Assembly: GCF_014652715.1 (NCBI RefSeq)
Contig: NZ_BMZI01000005.1
Span: forward strand, 352,585 to 416,584
From: Salinicola rhizosphaerae
Lineage (GTDB): Bacteria > Pseudomonadota > Gammaproteobacteria > Pseudomonadales > Halomonadaceae
Length of the DNA: 64,000 nucleotides
Direction: 5' to 3'
The notes beneath the pieces were generated by a model. That model searched no databases. It was given only the letters and a program-made list of their open reading frames with translations, and had not been told where the DNA came from. The position numbers and the translations under genes were made by a program. This document shows, piece by piece, positions 38,071 through 46,670 of the stretch. Within the stretch, counting starts at the first letter, position 1; each line of letters begins with the position of its first letter.

Positions 38071-39702
38071 TTACGGCGCTGGCGCCATGGCGTAGCGTTT
38101 CAGGACCCAATGCTCGACCAGCGTCACCGCCAGATAGAGCAGCACCGATACCAGCACGGCAGCGACCACAACGGCCCAGACCAGGCCATAGTCGAGCGAT
38201 CCCCGCGCCACGTTGAGCAGGTTGCCGACGCCAGTGCCGGTAGCCAGCCACTCGGCGATCATCACGCCGAGAAAGGCGCGCGGCGCGACCAGGCGCGCCG
38301 CCGCGCACAGATACGGCAGACTCCATGGCAGCGATACCAGGCCAATCTCGCGCCAGCGCGAGCCGCCGAGCACCCGCACGCAGTCAAGAGTCGCCGCCGG
38401 CACCAGCGCCATACCCTGCGCCAGCGTGACGTAGGCCGGGAAGAACGTGACCGAGATGGTGATCGCGAGAATGGTCGCGCCATCGCGGCCGAAGATCAGC
38501 ACGATCAGCGGCGTCAGCGCGACCAGGGGCATCGACTGCGTCAGCAGCGACAGCGGCATCAGTACCCGCCCGAGCACCGGGCTGAGCGTGCCGACGATCG
38601 CCAGCAGCAGCGCGAAGGCGAGCCCCACCAGCATGCCGGCAAGACACCAGGGCACGGTCTGCGCGAGCGCGCCGCCGACGATGCTCGTCAGACTCTCGGG
38701 ACGCATCGTCGAGAACAGTTCGGCGACCAGCTCCGGCGGCGAACGCAGCACGAAGGACGAAACGCCGACGCGCTCCAGCCCCCATACCGCCCCCCACCAC
38801 AGCAGCACCGGCAGCGTGATCGAGATCGCCAGACAGAGCAGCCGGCTGGCACGCGACATCGAGCCGCCCGACGAACCGCCAAGGCTCTCCTGCGCAGGCG
38901 CCTGACGACCGACCCAGCCGCGCGCGAGCAGCAGGATCGCCAGGTAGAAACCGGCGCTGATCGCCGTCGCCACTAGACCGATGCCCCACAACCGCGCCGG
39001 ATCGCCGCGCCCCAACGAACCGATCAGGTAGTGGCCGAGCCCGGCGCCGGAACCGCTGCCGAACTCCGCCAGCAACGATCCCAGCACGGCATTGGGCGCG
39101 GCGACCCGCAGACCGGCCAGCAGTGTCGGCAGCGCATGACGCAGGCGAATCCAGCGCAGTGTCGCCCAGCGCCCGCCGCCGTAGAGACGCACCAGATCGA
39201 GCAGCCGGGCGTCGACGCGGGTCAAACCGAGAACCGTGGCGACCATCGTCGGGTAATAGGTCGACAGGGCCGCCAGCGCGATGCGCGGGGCGTCGCCATC
39301 GAAGGCGATGATCAAGATAGGCGTCAGTGCGATCGGGGGCATGGCGAACAGCGTGACGTTGACCCCGCTCAGCAAACGACCCGCGGGACGCCAGCTGGCC
39401 ATGAGGAACCCGACCAGCACGGCGACGAGATTGCCGAGCAGAAAACCGAGCAGCGAGGTGCGCACCGTCGCGCGGATATGCTCGGGGTAGTCGTGCCAAT
39501 CGACGACAAGCTGTCCGAGGATGCCACTCGGGCTCGGCAGTGCGCCGCCAGCGACCCATTGCTGGCGCCCGGCGATCTCCCACAGAGCCAGTAGTGCCAG
39601 CCAGCCGAGCGCGATCTTGAGAGGCATGGCGTGACGCACCGCAAGCTGACGCACGCTCCTGGGCTTCTTTGTCACCTGCGACTCCCGGACGCGCTCAGTC
39701 AT
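38071..39702 (-). CDS. Fused two-domain ABC permease (thiamin-precursor type)
   Basis: Inner-membrane protein of 543 aa containing two complete BPD_transp_1 permease domains in tandem (about residues 30-270 and 290-540), each with about six hydrophobic segments and an EAA-like loop (one reads VRLYGGGRWATLRWIRLRHALP, the other VRVLGGSRWREIGLVSLPWSLP). Most transporters of the NMT1/THI5 and nitrate/taurine class use a single-domain permease as a dimer; here both halves are fused. The start at 39702 overlaps the ATPase gene by 8 bp. Confidence 0.86.
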   Translation of the reverse strand: MTERVRESQVTKKPRSVRQLAVRHAMPLKIALGWLALLALWEIAGRQQWVAGGALPSPSGILGQLVVDWHDYPEHIRATVRTSLLGFLLGNLVAVLVGFLMASWRPAGRLLSGVNVTLFAMPPIALTPILIIAFDGDAPRIALAALSTYYPTMVATVLGLTRVDARLLDLVRLYGGGRWATLRWIRLRHALPTLLAGLRVAAPNAVLGSLLAEFGSGSGAGLGHYLIGSLGRGDPARLWGIGLVATAISAGFYLAILLLARGWVGRQAPAQESLGGSSGGSMSRASRLLCLAISITLPVLLWWGAVWGLERVGVSSFVLRSPPELVAELFSTMRPESLTSIVGGALAQTVPWCLAGMLVGLAFALLLAIVGTLSPVLGRVLMPLSLLTQSMPLVALTPLIVLIFGRDGATILAITISVTFFPAYVTLAQGMALVPAATLDCVRVLGGSRWREIGLVSLPWSLPYLCAAARLVAPRAFLGVMIAEWLATGTGVGNLLNVARGSLDYGLVWAVVVAAVLVSVLLYLAVTLVEHWVLKRYAMAPAP

Positions 39703-40513
39703 CACCGCGCTCACTCCCGGTCCGCGAGCCGCTTCGGTCGGACGTACCACCCTCGAACATCAGCGCCAGCAGCTCCGCTTCCAGCTTCCGACACTCGGCG
39801 CTTGCGAGCAGCGACAGCGGGCGCTCCCTCGGGAACGGGATATCGACCACCCGCGCGATGCGGCCTGGCCGGCCGCTCATCACCACCACCTTGTCGGCAA
39901 GGAAGATTGCTTCGTCGACGCTGTGGGTCACCATGACGGTAGTAACCGGTCGATTCAGCCAGAGTCGCTGCAGCTCCTCGTTCATGCTCCGACGCAGTAT
40001 CTGGTCGAGCGCACCGAAGGGCTCATCGAGCAGCAGGAGCTGCGGCTGGCTGACCAGCGCGCGGGCAATGGCGACACGCTGGCGCATGCCGCCGGAAAGC
40101 TGTGACGGCAGCGCCTGCTCGAAGCCTTGAAGACCGACCAGCGCAATCATCTCCCGCACGCGCTCACGATCAGCCCGGGTCATCCGCCCGATGACGTCGA
40201 ACGGAAAGCGCACGTTAGATTCGACGCTGCGCCACGGCAGTAGCGACGCTTCCTGAAAGGCGATCCCCAGCGCTCCGCGCTGCTGCAGCGCCTGCGGCGT
40301 CTCGCCTCCGACATGCAGTTCGCCGCTGGTGGGCTGGTCGAGCCCGGCCAGCATGCGCAGCAGCGTGGACTTGCCGCAGCCGGAGGGACCGATCAGGGCG
40401 ATGAAGCTGCCTGCTGGCGCGTCGAGCGAGACCGTATCGAGCGCCAGCAGCGAGCGGCCGTCGACATCGAAGCGACGGCTGACACGATCAATATGCAGAC
40501 CCGCTGACGTCAC
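39695..40513 (-). CDS. ABC transporter ATP-binding protein (SsuB/TauB/ThiZ type)
   Basis: ABC ATPase of 272 aa: Walker A GPSGCGKST, Q-loop in AFQEASLLPWRSV, signature LSGGMRQR, Walker B LLLLDEPFGALD, switch His in VMVTHSVDEA. This set matches the nitrate/sulfonate/pyrimidine-precursor importer class. The GTG start at 40513 overlaps the stop of the binding-protein gene (GTGA), which decides it over a longer frame that would enter that gene. Confidence 0.9.
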   Translation of the reverse strand: MTSAGLHIDRVSRRFDVDGRSLLALDTVSLDAPAGSFIALIGPSGCGKSTLLRMLAGLDQPTSGELHVGGETPQALQQRGALGIAFQEASLLPWRSVESNVRFPFDVIGRMTRADRERVREMIALVGLQGFEQALPSQLSGGMRQRVAIARALVSQPQLLLLDEPFGALDQILRRSMNEELQRLWLNRPVTTVMVTHSVDEAIFLADKVVVMSGRPGRIARVVDIPFPRERPLSLLASAECRKLEAELLALMFEGGTSDRSGSRTGSERGDD

Positions 40514-41499
40514 GCGTCGAGCTCCGCCAGCAGCGACGTATCGAAATGCTCGGTGGAAGCGTCGATACCAATACGGCCGAGCGCCTCGACACAGCGGGCG
40601 ATATCCGCATCTGCCATCGAGAAGATGCCATTGGGCGACTCGATCAGCGGCTTCTGCGCCTGGTTGAAGAAAATCTCGTTGTCGATGGCGCGACCGTTGC
40701 CGGCGAAAAAGCTGTCGGCAAACAGCGGCGGATAGCGTGTCGGGTCCTGAAAATTCTCCTCCCAGCCACGACGACTGGCACGCAGCCACGCCAGCAGATC
40801 CGCACGCCGGTTCTCCAGCGTCTGACGCGTGACCACGAGCGTGTCGTTGAAGACGGGGAAGCCGTGATCGTAGAGCAGGAAGCTGACCGCATCCTCGCCC
40901 TGAAGCTGGATCGTGTAGGGCACGTTGGTCACGAAATCGAGCGACGCATCGATCTCGCCCTTGAGCAGCGGCGTCGGGTCGTAGGCATACGGCACGATGC
41001 GCACGTCGTCGGTGGACATGCCATTGGCGGCCAGCATCGCCTCCACGGCCAGGCGATTGACCGGCGGCACGGCCAGAACCTTGCCGGCGAGATCCTCGGG
41101 CTTCTCGATCGGGGTGCGCGCCAGGCTGACGATACCCACCGGGCTTTTCTGGTACTGGGTACCGATGACCACCAACGGCGCGCCCTGCTGGGTCACCGCC
41201 TTGAGCGTGCTCTCGACCGTGGTCAGTGCGACGGCGGCTCGGTTGGAGAGCAGCGCGCCCTCGGGAATCACGTCCGGACCGCCGGGGCGATAGTCCAGCG
41301 CTAGCCCCTCGTCGGCGTAATAGCCGTTGCGTTGTGCCACGAAGTAGCCACTGAACTCGGCATCGTTGACCCAGGACGCCTGCATGGCGAACGGCGTGCC
41401 CTGCCCATTCTGGGCCATCGATAGAGCCGGCCAGCCCAGCGCGCCGGCCATGACGCCGGAGCCCGTCATCTGAAGAAAACGCCGTCTGCTGAGCGTCAT
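40510..41499 (-). CDS. ABC transporter substrate-binding protein, NMT1/THI5 family
   Basis: Periplasmic binding protein of 329 aa. The N-terminus has a twin-arginine signal (SRRRFLQMTGSGVMAGALG) ending near residue 29. The mature part carries the NMT1/THI5-like fold: WVNDAEFSGYFVAQRNGYYADEGL, then PVGIVSLARTPIEKPEDLAGK. Relatives bind thiamin pyrimidine precursors (ThiY), riboflavin, or other aromatic heterocycles. The COG0212 neighbours and nearby thiC favour a thiamin-related pyrimidine. No TPP riboswitch is seen upstream, so control is likely through the divergent RpiR protein. Confidence 0.88.
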   Translation of the reverse strand: MTLSRRRFLQMTGSGVMAGALGWPALSMAQNGQGTPFAMQASWVNDAEFSGYFVAQRNGYYADEGLALDYRPGGPDVIPEGALLSNRAAVALTTVESTLKAVTQQGAPLVVIGTQYQKSPVGIVSLARTPIEKPEDLAGKVLAVPPVNRLAVEAMLAANGMSTDDVRIVPYAYDPTPLLKGEIDASLDFVTNVPYTIQLQGEDAVSFLLYDHGFPVFNDTLVVTRQTLENRRADLLAWLRASRRGWEENFQDPTRYPPLFADSFFAGNGRAIDNEIFFNQAQKPLIESPNGIFSMADADIARCVEALGRIGIDASTEHFDTSLLAELDA

Positions 41500-41558
41500 C
41501 GTTGGATCCTCACTGGTTTGTTCGTGGTATCAACGCCAGAGCGTTCGAAAGGTCGGAG

Positions 41559-42296
41559 TCACGCCAGCCCCAGCGCCCGCTGCCATTCGCGCAGCGGCGG
41601 CATGGCGTCAATGCGCGACTGATCCAGCCGGCGCCAGTCGATGCGTGAGGGGCGCGGCGTCTCGCGGGCGATCTCGAGCGTACGCGTCGGCGTAGCGATA
41701 GCATCGAGCACGACATCGCGCTCGCTGGGGAACAGCCCCTCTTCGACCACCTGCACGTCGTGCACGAGCGTCCAGATGGGCGTGGTGTCGTCAACGATCC
41801 CGAGTTCGGCGAACAGTAGCCACTCGAGATCGAGAAAGCCGTGGCCACGGCCAAAGCGTACGCCGTGCGTGGTGACCGCCGACGCGCCAGTGACGATCGC
41901 ATCGAAGCGTCCCATCGCACTCAACGCCTCCAGCGTGACCGGCTGCCCAAAGTATTCGAGGCCGTCCAGCCAAGCAGCGAAACGAGCCTCGGATCTCGGC
42001 ACCGAGCCCGGCTTGATCCAGAAAAAGCCGCGTGCCATGCCGTGGGTCGAAACCACCACGCTGACGTCGTTCTCGATCAGGAACTGGCGCAGCCCGACCA
42101 GACTGTTATCGGGCGTGACGAACACATGTCGCGCCCCGGAGAATCTCGCGTCATCAAGACAGCGCTGCGTCGCCACATCCGAGCCGATGAAGTCGGGAAT
42201 GAACTCCGCGAAGCGCATATGGAAACGGGAATCGGGGATCGCGACAGCCTGGAGCTGACTCCATATCCGTTCACGCAGCGCACGCTTGGCCAGCAC
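41559..42296 (-). CDS. COG0212 5-formyltetrahydrofolate cyclo-ligase-like protein, copy 2
   Basis: Protein of 245 aa, paralogue of 37183-37926: both share IPDSRFHMRFAEFIPDF-type, VFVTPDN and GVRFGRGHGFLDLEW motifs and end with a PPLREWQRALG-type segment. It uses a GTG start with AGAGGA seven bases upstream. First gene of the leftward unit followed by the binding protein, ATPase, permease and copy 1. Two diverged copies at both ends of one transporter operon suggest two distinct steps or a mixed oligomer acting on the imported compound. Confidence 0.82.
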   Translation of the reverse strand: MLAKRALRERIWSQLQAVAIPDSRFHMRFAEFIPDFIGSDVATQRCLDDARFSGARHVFVTPDNSLVGLRQFLIENDVSVVVSTHGMARGFFWIKPGSVPRSEARFAAWLDGLEYFGQPVTLEALSAMGRFDAIVTGASAVTTHGVRFGRGHGFLDLEWLLFAELGIVDDTTPIWTLVHDVQVVEEGLFPSERDVVLDAIATPTRTLEIARETPRPSRIDWRRLDQSRIDAMPPLREWQRALGLA

Positions 42297-42311
42297 TCGA
42301 GCATCCTCTGG

Positions 42312-42341
42312 TTGTATTTGGAACCCCAGGTTTCATAATAA
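42312..42341 (+). promoter_or_regulatory. Candidate promoter for rpiR-type regulator
   Basis: TTGTAT (42312-42317), 18-nt spacer, TAATAA (42336-42341) give a plausible sigma-70 promoter facing the regulator gene. The operator-like repeats overlap its spacer and the region just downstream, which would suit autoregulation. Confidence 0.45.
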
Positions 42342-42365
42342 TGCTAACCTGAAACTCAAGTTTCC
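42329..42365. promoter_or_regulatory. Candidate RpiR operator, GAAAC/GTTTC palindromes
   Basis: The divergent gap contains GGTTTCA at 42329-42335, then TGAAACTCAAGTTTC at 42350-42364, whose core is a perfect palindrome (GAAAC, 4 bp, GTTTC). Three half-sites of the same type cluster within 37 bp midway between two divergent units. Palindromes with TGAAA/TTTCA arms are common RpiR-family operators. This is the best operator candidate in the window. Confidence 0.6.
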
Positions 42366-42482
42366 AAAAGATCGCGACGCAAAAAAACGCTAGGCTGCCC
42401 CGCCGCGTGGCGCGAACTCCGACCCACTACGCGGCAAACTGCCCGGCGGCATTCACACCTCGCCCTGAAGACGGACACGGAC

Positions 42483-43331
42483 ATGTCAACGAGATTGGTT
42501 CTGGCTATCCAGGAACATTACGAGCAGCTCTCTCCCAGCGAGCGCAAGCTGGCCACGCTGCTGCTGGATCGGATCGACGACATGCTCGCCTACTCTGCCA
42601 AGGAGATGGCCGACATGGCCGGCGTCTCCAAGGCCACTGCGGCACGCCTGTTCCGCAGTCTTGGCTACCGGGACTTCAACGAAGTGCGCCTGCAGGCACG
42701 AGAGGAACGCAATCGCACCCAGCCTTTTCGCCATGCTCCCTCGAGCGAGCAGAAGCCAGAGCCGGCACGTGGGCTAACCGTCTCGACCCATCTGCAGCTG
42801 GAAACCGATAGCCTGGCACGCACCTTCGAGGTCACGCGCAACGACACACTGACGAAGGCCGCCGAGAAGCTCGCCACGGCGCCTCGCGTCTGGCTGCTCG
42901 GCCAGGGGCTCGACCAGGGGCTGATCTATTATCTGCGTCCGCTGCTCAGTCGCATGCGCGCCGACGTCTTCTGTCTGGGCGCACAGAGCGGCCTGTGGGC
43001 GGAAGAGCTGGCCATGCCATCGCCCCGCGACGTCGTGCTGCTGGTGCTCTCGCAGCACCGCGCACCGGTTCTCGAGCGCGTGATCGAACAGTTGACGCTA
43101 TCGCGTGTACAGGTCGTGTCGGTGGTGGACGTGCGCAACACGGCCTGGGCGCAGGGCTTTTCGGAGAGCGTGCTCTCCTGCTACAGCACCGGCGGCCCTT
43201 ACGGCTACTCGGCCATGAGCCTGGTCAGCATGCTGCACCTTCTGGCCCATGCGACGGCGGAACAACTCGGTGACCGCGCCCTGCAGCGTACGCACCTGAT
43301 CGACGATATCACCGAGGAGCTCGACCAATGA
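42483..43331 (+). CDS. MurR/RpiR family regulator of the transporter operon
   Basis: Regulator of 282 aa: N-terminal RpiR HTH (about residues 1-77, with AKEMADMAGVSKATAARLFRSLGY) and a C-terminal SIS domain (about 120-265). A proline/glutamate-rich linker (about 80-95) joins them. It is divergent from the COG0212/ABC operon, the expected target. SIS domains usually sense sugar phosphates, but RpiR proteins near purine or pyrimidine uptake genes exist, so an HMP-like or phosphorylated ligand is possible. Confidence 0.85.
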   Translation: MSTRLVLAIQEHYEQLSPSERKLATLLLDRIDDMLAYSAKEMADMAGVSKATAARLFRSLGYRDFNEVRLQAREERNRTQPFRHAPSSEQKPEPARGLTVSTHLQLETDSLARTFEVTRNDTLTKAAEKLATAPRVWLLGQGLDQGLIYYLRPLLSRMRADVFCLGAQSGLWAEELAMPSPRDVVLLVLSQHRAPVLERVIEQLTLSRVQVVSVVDVRNTAWAQGFSESVLSCYSTGGPYGYSAMSLVSMLHLLAHATAEQLGDRALQRTHLIDDITEELDQ

Positions 43332-43519
43332 CACGCGAGCTCTAGCGTCTCTGGAACCATCGTGATGCCGCGTGTTTACCGAGACATTGCGCGCCGTCAC
43401 CTCATGTCTCGATTCGACTACCCATACTTCGACATCATTACCTGGCAGATACTCGCTGAGACGATAGAATGCGCGGCCTTGATCCCGTTTCCCGTCGATA
43501 ATCCTGCCGGAGTTGTGCC

Positions 43520-44773
43520 ATGCAAGAGTCATCATCCCGCCGCCCCAACCTGTGGCGCCGTATTCCCCTGTGGCAAAAAATCATTGCAGGCTTACTGCTG
43601 GGTATTCTGGTCGGTGCGCTGATGGGTGAACGTGCCAGCGTGTTCAAGCCGCTGGGCGACATCTTCATCAACGGTATCAAGATGCTGATCGTACCGCTGG
43701 TGTTCTCGACCCTGGTCGTCGGTATCACCGGCATGCGCGATCCGCAGAAGATGGGGCGTGTCGGGGCACGGACCATCGCGCTCTATCTGATCACTACCGC
43801 GTTCGCGATCGTCATCGGCCTGGCGGCGGCACTGATCTTTCAACCCGGTGTCGGCGCGGATGCCTCGATGAGCGCGCCGCAGCAGACAAACGATGCCCCC
43901 TCGCTGATCGATATTCTGGTCGGACTGGTTCCGCCGAATCCCCTGCAGGCGATGATCGAGGGCAATATTCTGCAGATCATCGTCTTCGCCATCGGGCTCG
44001 GTATCTCGCTGATGCTGATCGGCGAGAAAGGCGAGCCGGTGGTGCGCGTGTTCGAAAGCTTCGCCGAAGCGATGTACAAGCTGACCGCTATCGTCATGGC
44101 GTTCGCGCCTTTCGGCGTCTTCGGCCTGATCGCCAACGTCTCCGGCCAGTACGGCCTGGACGTGCTGCTGCCGCTGGCGAAGGTGATCGGCGTCGTCTAT
44201 CTCGCCTGCCTCGTGCACGTGCTGGTGGTCTACACCGGGCTTCTGAGTGTGCTGGGACGGCTCAATCCACTGCGCTATCTTCAGGGCATTCTCGATGCAC
44301 TGGTGGTGTCGTTTTCCTCGGCTTCCTCCTCCGGCACCCTGCCGGTCTCGATTCGCTGCGCGCAGAAGAACCTGGGAGTCTCCGAGGGCGTCTCGAGCTT
44401 CGTGCTACCGGTCGGCGCCACCATCAACATGGATGGTACCGCCATCTATCAGGGGGTCGCAGCGCTGTTCGTGGCACAGCTGGTTGGCGTCGACCTCTCC
44501 ATGGCCGACTACGGCATGATCGTACTGACCGGCACACTGGCATCGATCGGCACTGCCGGCGTACCCGGCGCCGGATTGATCATGCTGTCCATCGTGCTGG
44601 CACAGATCGGTCTACCGTTGGAAGCGATTGGCGTGGTCGCGGGCGTGGACCGCATCCTCGACATGGCCCGCACCAGTGTCAACGTCGCCGGCGATCTGAT
44701 GGTGACGACCCTGGTCGGCAAGAGCGAGAAGGAGCTCGATCTGGAGATCTACAACCGTCCCGGCAAGGCCTGA
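43520..44773 (+). CDS. Dicarboxylate/amino acid:cation symporter (DAACS/GltP family)
   Basis: Sodium- or proton-coupled transporter of 417 aa for glutamate, aspartate or C4-dicarboxylates. Family hallmarks are intact: the serine-rich hairpin motif SFSSASSSGTLP, the NMDGTAIYQ motif in TM7, and the C-terminal GVDRILDMARTSVNVAGD that holds the substrate arginine and asparagine. CGGAG lies 8 nt before the ATG. A strong bidirectional hairpin follows. Confidence 0.93.
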   Translation: MQESSSRRPNLWRRIPLWQKIIAGLLLGILVGALMGERASVFKPLGDIFINGIKMLIVPLVFSTLVVGITGMRDPQKMGRVGARTIALYLITTAFAIVIGLAAALIFQPGVGADASMSAPQQTNDAPSLIDILVGLVPPNPLQAMIEGNILQIIVFAIGLGISLMLIGEKGEPVVRVFESFAEAMYKLTAIVMAFAPFGVFGLIANVSGQYGLDVLLPLAKVIGVVYLACLVHVLVVYTGLLSVLGRLNPLRYLQGILDALVVSFSSASSSGTLPVSIRCAQKNLGVSEGVSSFVLPVGATINMDGTAIYQGVAALFVAQLVGVDLSMADYGMIVLTGTLASIGTAGVPGAGLIMLSIVLAQIGLPLEAIGVVAGVDRILDMARTSVNVAGDLMVTTLVGKSEKELDLEIYNRPGKA

Positions 44774-44790
44774 GCCCTTCCAGAAACGCC

Positions 44791-44814
44791 GAAAGCCCCG
44801 GGATCGGGGCTTTC
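44791..44814. terminator. Bidirectional terminator hairpin after the symporter gene
   Basis: GAAAGCCCCG, loop GGAT, CGGGGCTTTC: a perfect GC-rich 10-bp stem 17 bp past the symporter stop and before the convergent CsbD gene. A/T ends on both arms suit termination in both directions. Confidence 0.85.
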
Positions 44815-44896
44815 GTCACTGCGTCGATATACGGATAATCGGTGGGGGCAGCGCCGGCAAGAGACGGCAGCGTTGGTATCTCGACAATACCCGGGT

Positions 44897-45085
44897 TCAG
44901 TGGCGCGTCTTGAACGCGTCCTTCACATCTCCCTTCGCGCTTTTGACATGCCCTTTGGCCTGCTGCGCCTTACCCTTCCCTTCCAGTTCTCGATCCTTGG
45001 TTGCCTTGCCGACGGCTTCCTTGACCTTGCCGGCGGCTTTGTCGACGGCGCCTTCCGCCTTGTCGGCTTTCGAGTGCTGAGCCAT
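44897..45085 (-). CDS. CsbD family stress-response protein
   Basis: Small, highly charged protein of 62 aa, almost all lysine, alanine, glutamate, aspartate and glycine (MAQHSKADKAEGAVDKAAGK...), matching the CsbD family of general stress proteins. The start at 45085 follows GAGG; an upstream in-frame ATG would add residues foreign to the family. Exact function is unknown; homologues are induced by stationary phase, osmotic or other stress. Confidence 0.9.
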   Translation of the reverse strand: MAQHSKADKAEGAVDKAAGKVKEAVGKATKDRELEGKGKAQQAKGHVKSAKGDVKDAFKTRH

Positions 45086-45268
45086 GAGAATTACCTCGCT
45101 AGGCTTGAGAAACTCCGAAGTCTGACCGGATGGTCGAACGCTATCGGAGTTCATCAAGCTTAGACCGCTTTACCCAGCCGTCCGCGAGAAATTCGTAATG
45201 TTTTGTCGGCAAGTATTGCCGTGAATGAACTGGCTTGGCGGCAAACGCGCTATCGCCAAACCAAGGGC

Positions 45269-45547
45269 TCAGGTGCGGGAAGTGACTTCCAGCAGGTGGT
45301 AACCGAACTGCGTCTTCACCGGACCATGCACTTCATTGAGCGCGCCGCTGAACACGACTTCATCGAACTCCTTGACCATCTGGCCGCGGCCAAAGGTGCC
45401 GAGTTCGCCACCCTGGCGTCCGGACGGGCAGTTGGAGTGCTGACGCGCGACCTCTGCAAAGTCGCTGCCGGCCTCGATCTGCTGCTTCAGCTCGAGACAC
45501 TGCTGTTCGCTGTCGACGAGAATGTGACGAGCGCTGGCCTGGGACAT
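45269..45547 (-). CDS. ppiC: Peptidyl-prolyl cis-trans isomerase, parvulin type
   Basis: Single-domain cytoplasmic parvulin of 92 aa (E. coli PpiC 93). Typical sequence: ARHILV, then CPSGRQGGELGTFGRGQMVKEFDEVVFS and QFGYHLLEV. It catalyses prolyl isomerisation during folding. The start at 45547 has AGGAG nine bases upstream; a longer frame begins with residues not seen in the family. Confidence 0.93.
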   Translation of the reverse strand: MSQASARHILVDSEQQCLELKQQIEAGSDFAEVARQHSNCPSGRQGGELGTFGRGQMVKEFDEVVFSGALNEVHGPVKTQFGYHLLEVTSRT

Positions 45548-45634
45548 GAATCTGACTCCTGAATCGATCAACATGGGTGAAAACGGTGACGGCGCCATTC
45601 TACGAGAAGCACCGGGTCAGTAACACCGTCGCTT

Positions 45635-45991
45635 TCACGTCCCGTCCGATCCGAAGCGGCGCTCCAGATAGCGGTTGATATCGGCGGATTCATACATCCA
45701 CTCCGCCGTTCCATCGTCTTTCTCGATACGCAGACACGGCACCATGGTGCGCCCGCCGCCCGCCATCAGATCCTGGCGGTGTTTCGGCTCGCGCTGCGTA
45801 TCACGGAGTTCGATGGGCAGCGCCAGGCGCTCGATCTGCATTCGCACGCGCATGCAGAACGGACAGCTCTGGAACTGATACAGGGAGAGCTTTTTGCAAG
45901 CGTGGTCGACCGCAGCCTGGTCCTCGGGCGACCGCTCGATGGGTGTCGAATGAAACATCTGGCCGATAGCTCTCCTGAGTCGCGTGAACAT
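45635..45991 (-). CDS. Glutaredoxin-like protein with CPFC motif
   Basis: Thioredoxin-fold protein of 118 aa. After a charged N-terminal extension of about 37 residues comes LYQFQSCPFCMRVRMQIERL with the redox CPFC motif, then the GGGRTMVPCLRI cis-proline loop and a DINRYLERRF glutathione-site segment. This resembles the N-terminal half of glutaredoxin-2/GST proteins. I choose the ATG at 45991 (GGAG eight bases upstream) over a GTG three codons earlier. Confidence 0.85.
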   Translation of the reverse strand: MFTRLRRAIGQMFHSTPIERSPEDQAAVDHACKKLSLYQFQSCPFCMRVRMQIERLALPIELRDTQREPKHRQDLMAGGGRTMVPCLRIEKDDGTAEWMYESADINRYLERRFGSDGT

Positions 45992-46033
45992 GTTGGGCAC
46001 TCCGAGTCATCTCGAGACAGCACGAAAAGCGCG

Positions 46034-46609
46034 CTACTGAGAAGATTCCTGCGAGGATGACTCGGTGTCGTCACTCTGCCCGGTCTCCTGCGCTGCCTGG
46101 TTGATGTTGGCGGCGTCCTGATCATTGATCAAGACCGGCACCAGAATCGGCGCATTGCTCGGCACGCTCACGCTAGCCGGCGCGGGGGCGGAAATCGGCG
46201 CCGGCTGATAGCGCTGGCTCGGCGGTTCCGGCGGCAGCAGATAATCGCTCGACACCAGCGGTTGCGCGTTATCGGCATCGCCGGGCAGGGTCAGCGTCGC
46301 CTGGATCAGCGGTGTCGCGAACTGGTCACGAAACTCCTGACGCGAAATGCGGCCACTGCCGTTGGCGTCCAGCGTGTGCCAGTCGCCACCGAGCCCCAGG
46401 CGTTCGATATCGAGCGGCGTAAGGTGTCCGTCGTCGTCGAGATCCGCGCTGTCGAAGACGTTATCGGCGCTGACCTGTGCCACGCCCTGGCCAGTGGGGC
46501 GATCGACGACGACATCACGCTGCGATGCAGAGGCGCAGGCCGTCATCAAGAATGCCAGCGATACCACACCGTACCAGCCGCGCCCCTGCCCATTGCCAAA
46601 CTTGTTCAT
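46034..46609 (-). CDS. EF-hand-like lipoprotein at the end of the Lap locus
   Basis: Predicted lipoprotein of 191 aa. The signal peptide ends in a lipobox (LMTAC, lipidated Cys about residue 25), so it is membrane-anchored. Two EF-hand-type calcium loops follow: DLDDDGHLTPLDIERL and DANGSGRISRQEF. The rest is proline/alanine-rich, then a Gln/Ser/Glu tail with no fold signal. GAGGG precedes the ATG at 46609. It lies 61 bp downstream of lapG on the same strand. LapG needs calcium in Pseudomonas, so a calcium-linked accessory role is an inference, not shown. Confidence 0.75.
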   Translation of the reverse strand: MNKFGNGQGRGWYGVVSLAFLMTACASASQRDVVVDRPTGQGVAQVSADNVFDSADLDDDGHLTPLDIERLGLGGDWHTLDANGSGRISRQEFRDQFATPLIQATLTLPGDADNAQPLVSSDYLLPPEPPSQRYQPAPISAPAPASVSVPSNAPILVPVLINDQDAANINQAAQETGQSDDTESSSQESSQ

Positions 46610-46670
46610 GCGTTTTCCCTCGACATGCTGTTCCCATCGACATGCTGTTCGGCAAACCAACGCCTGCCAC

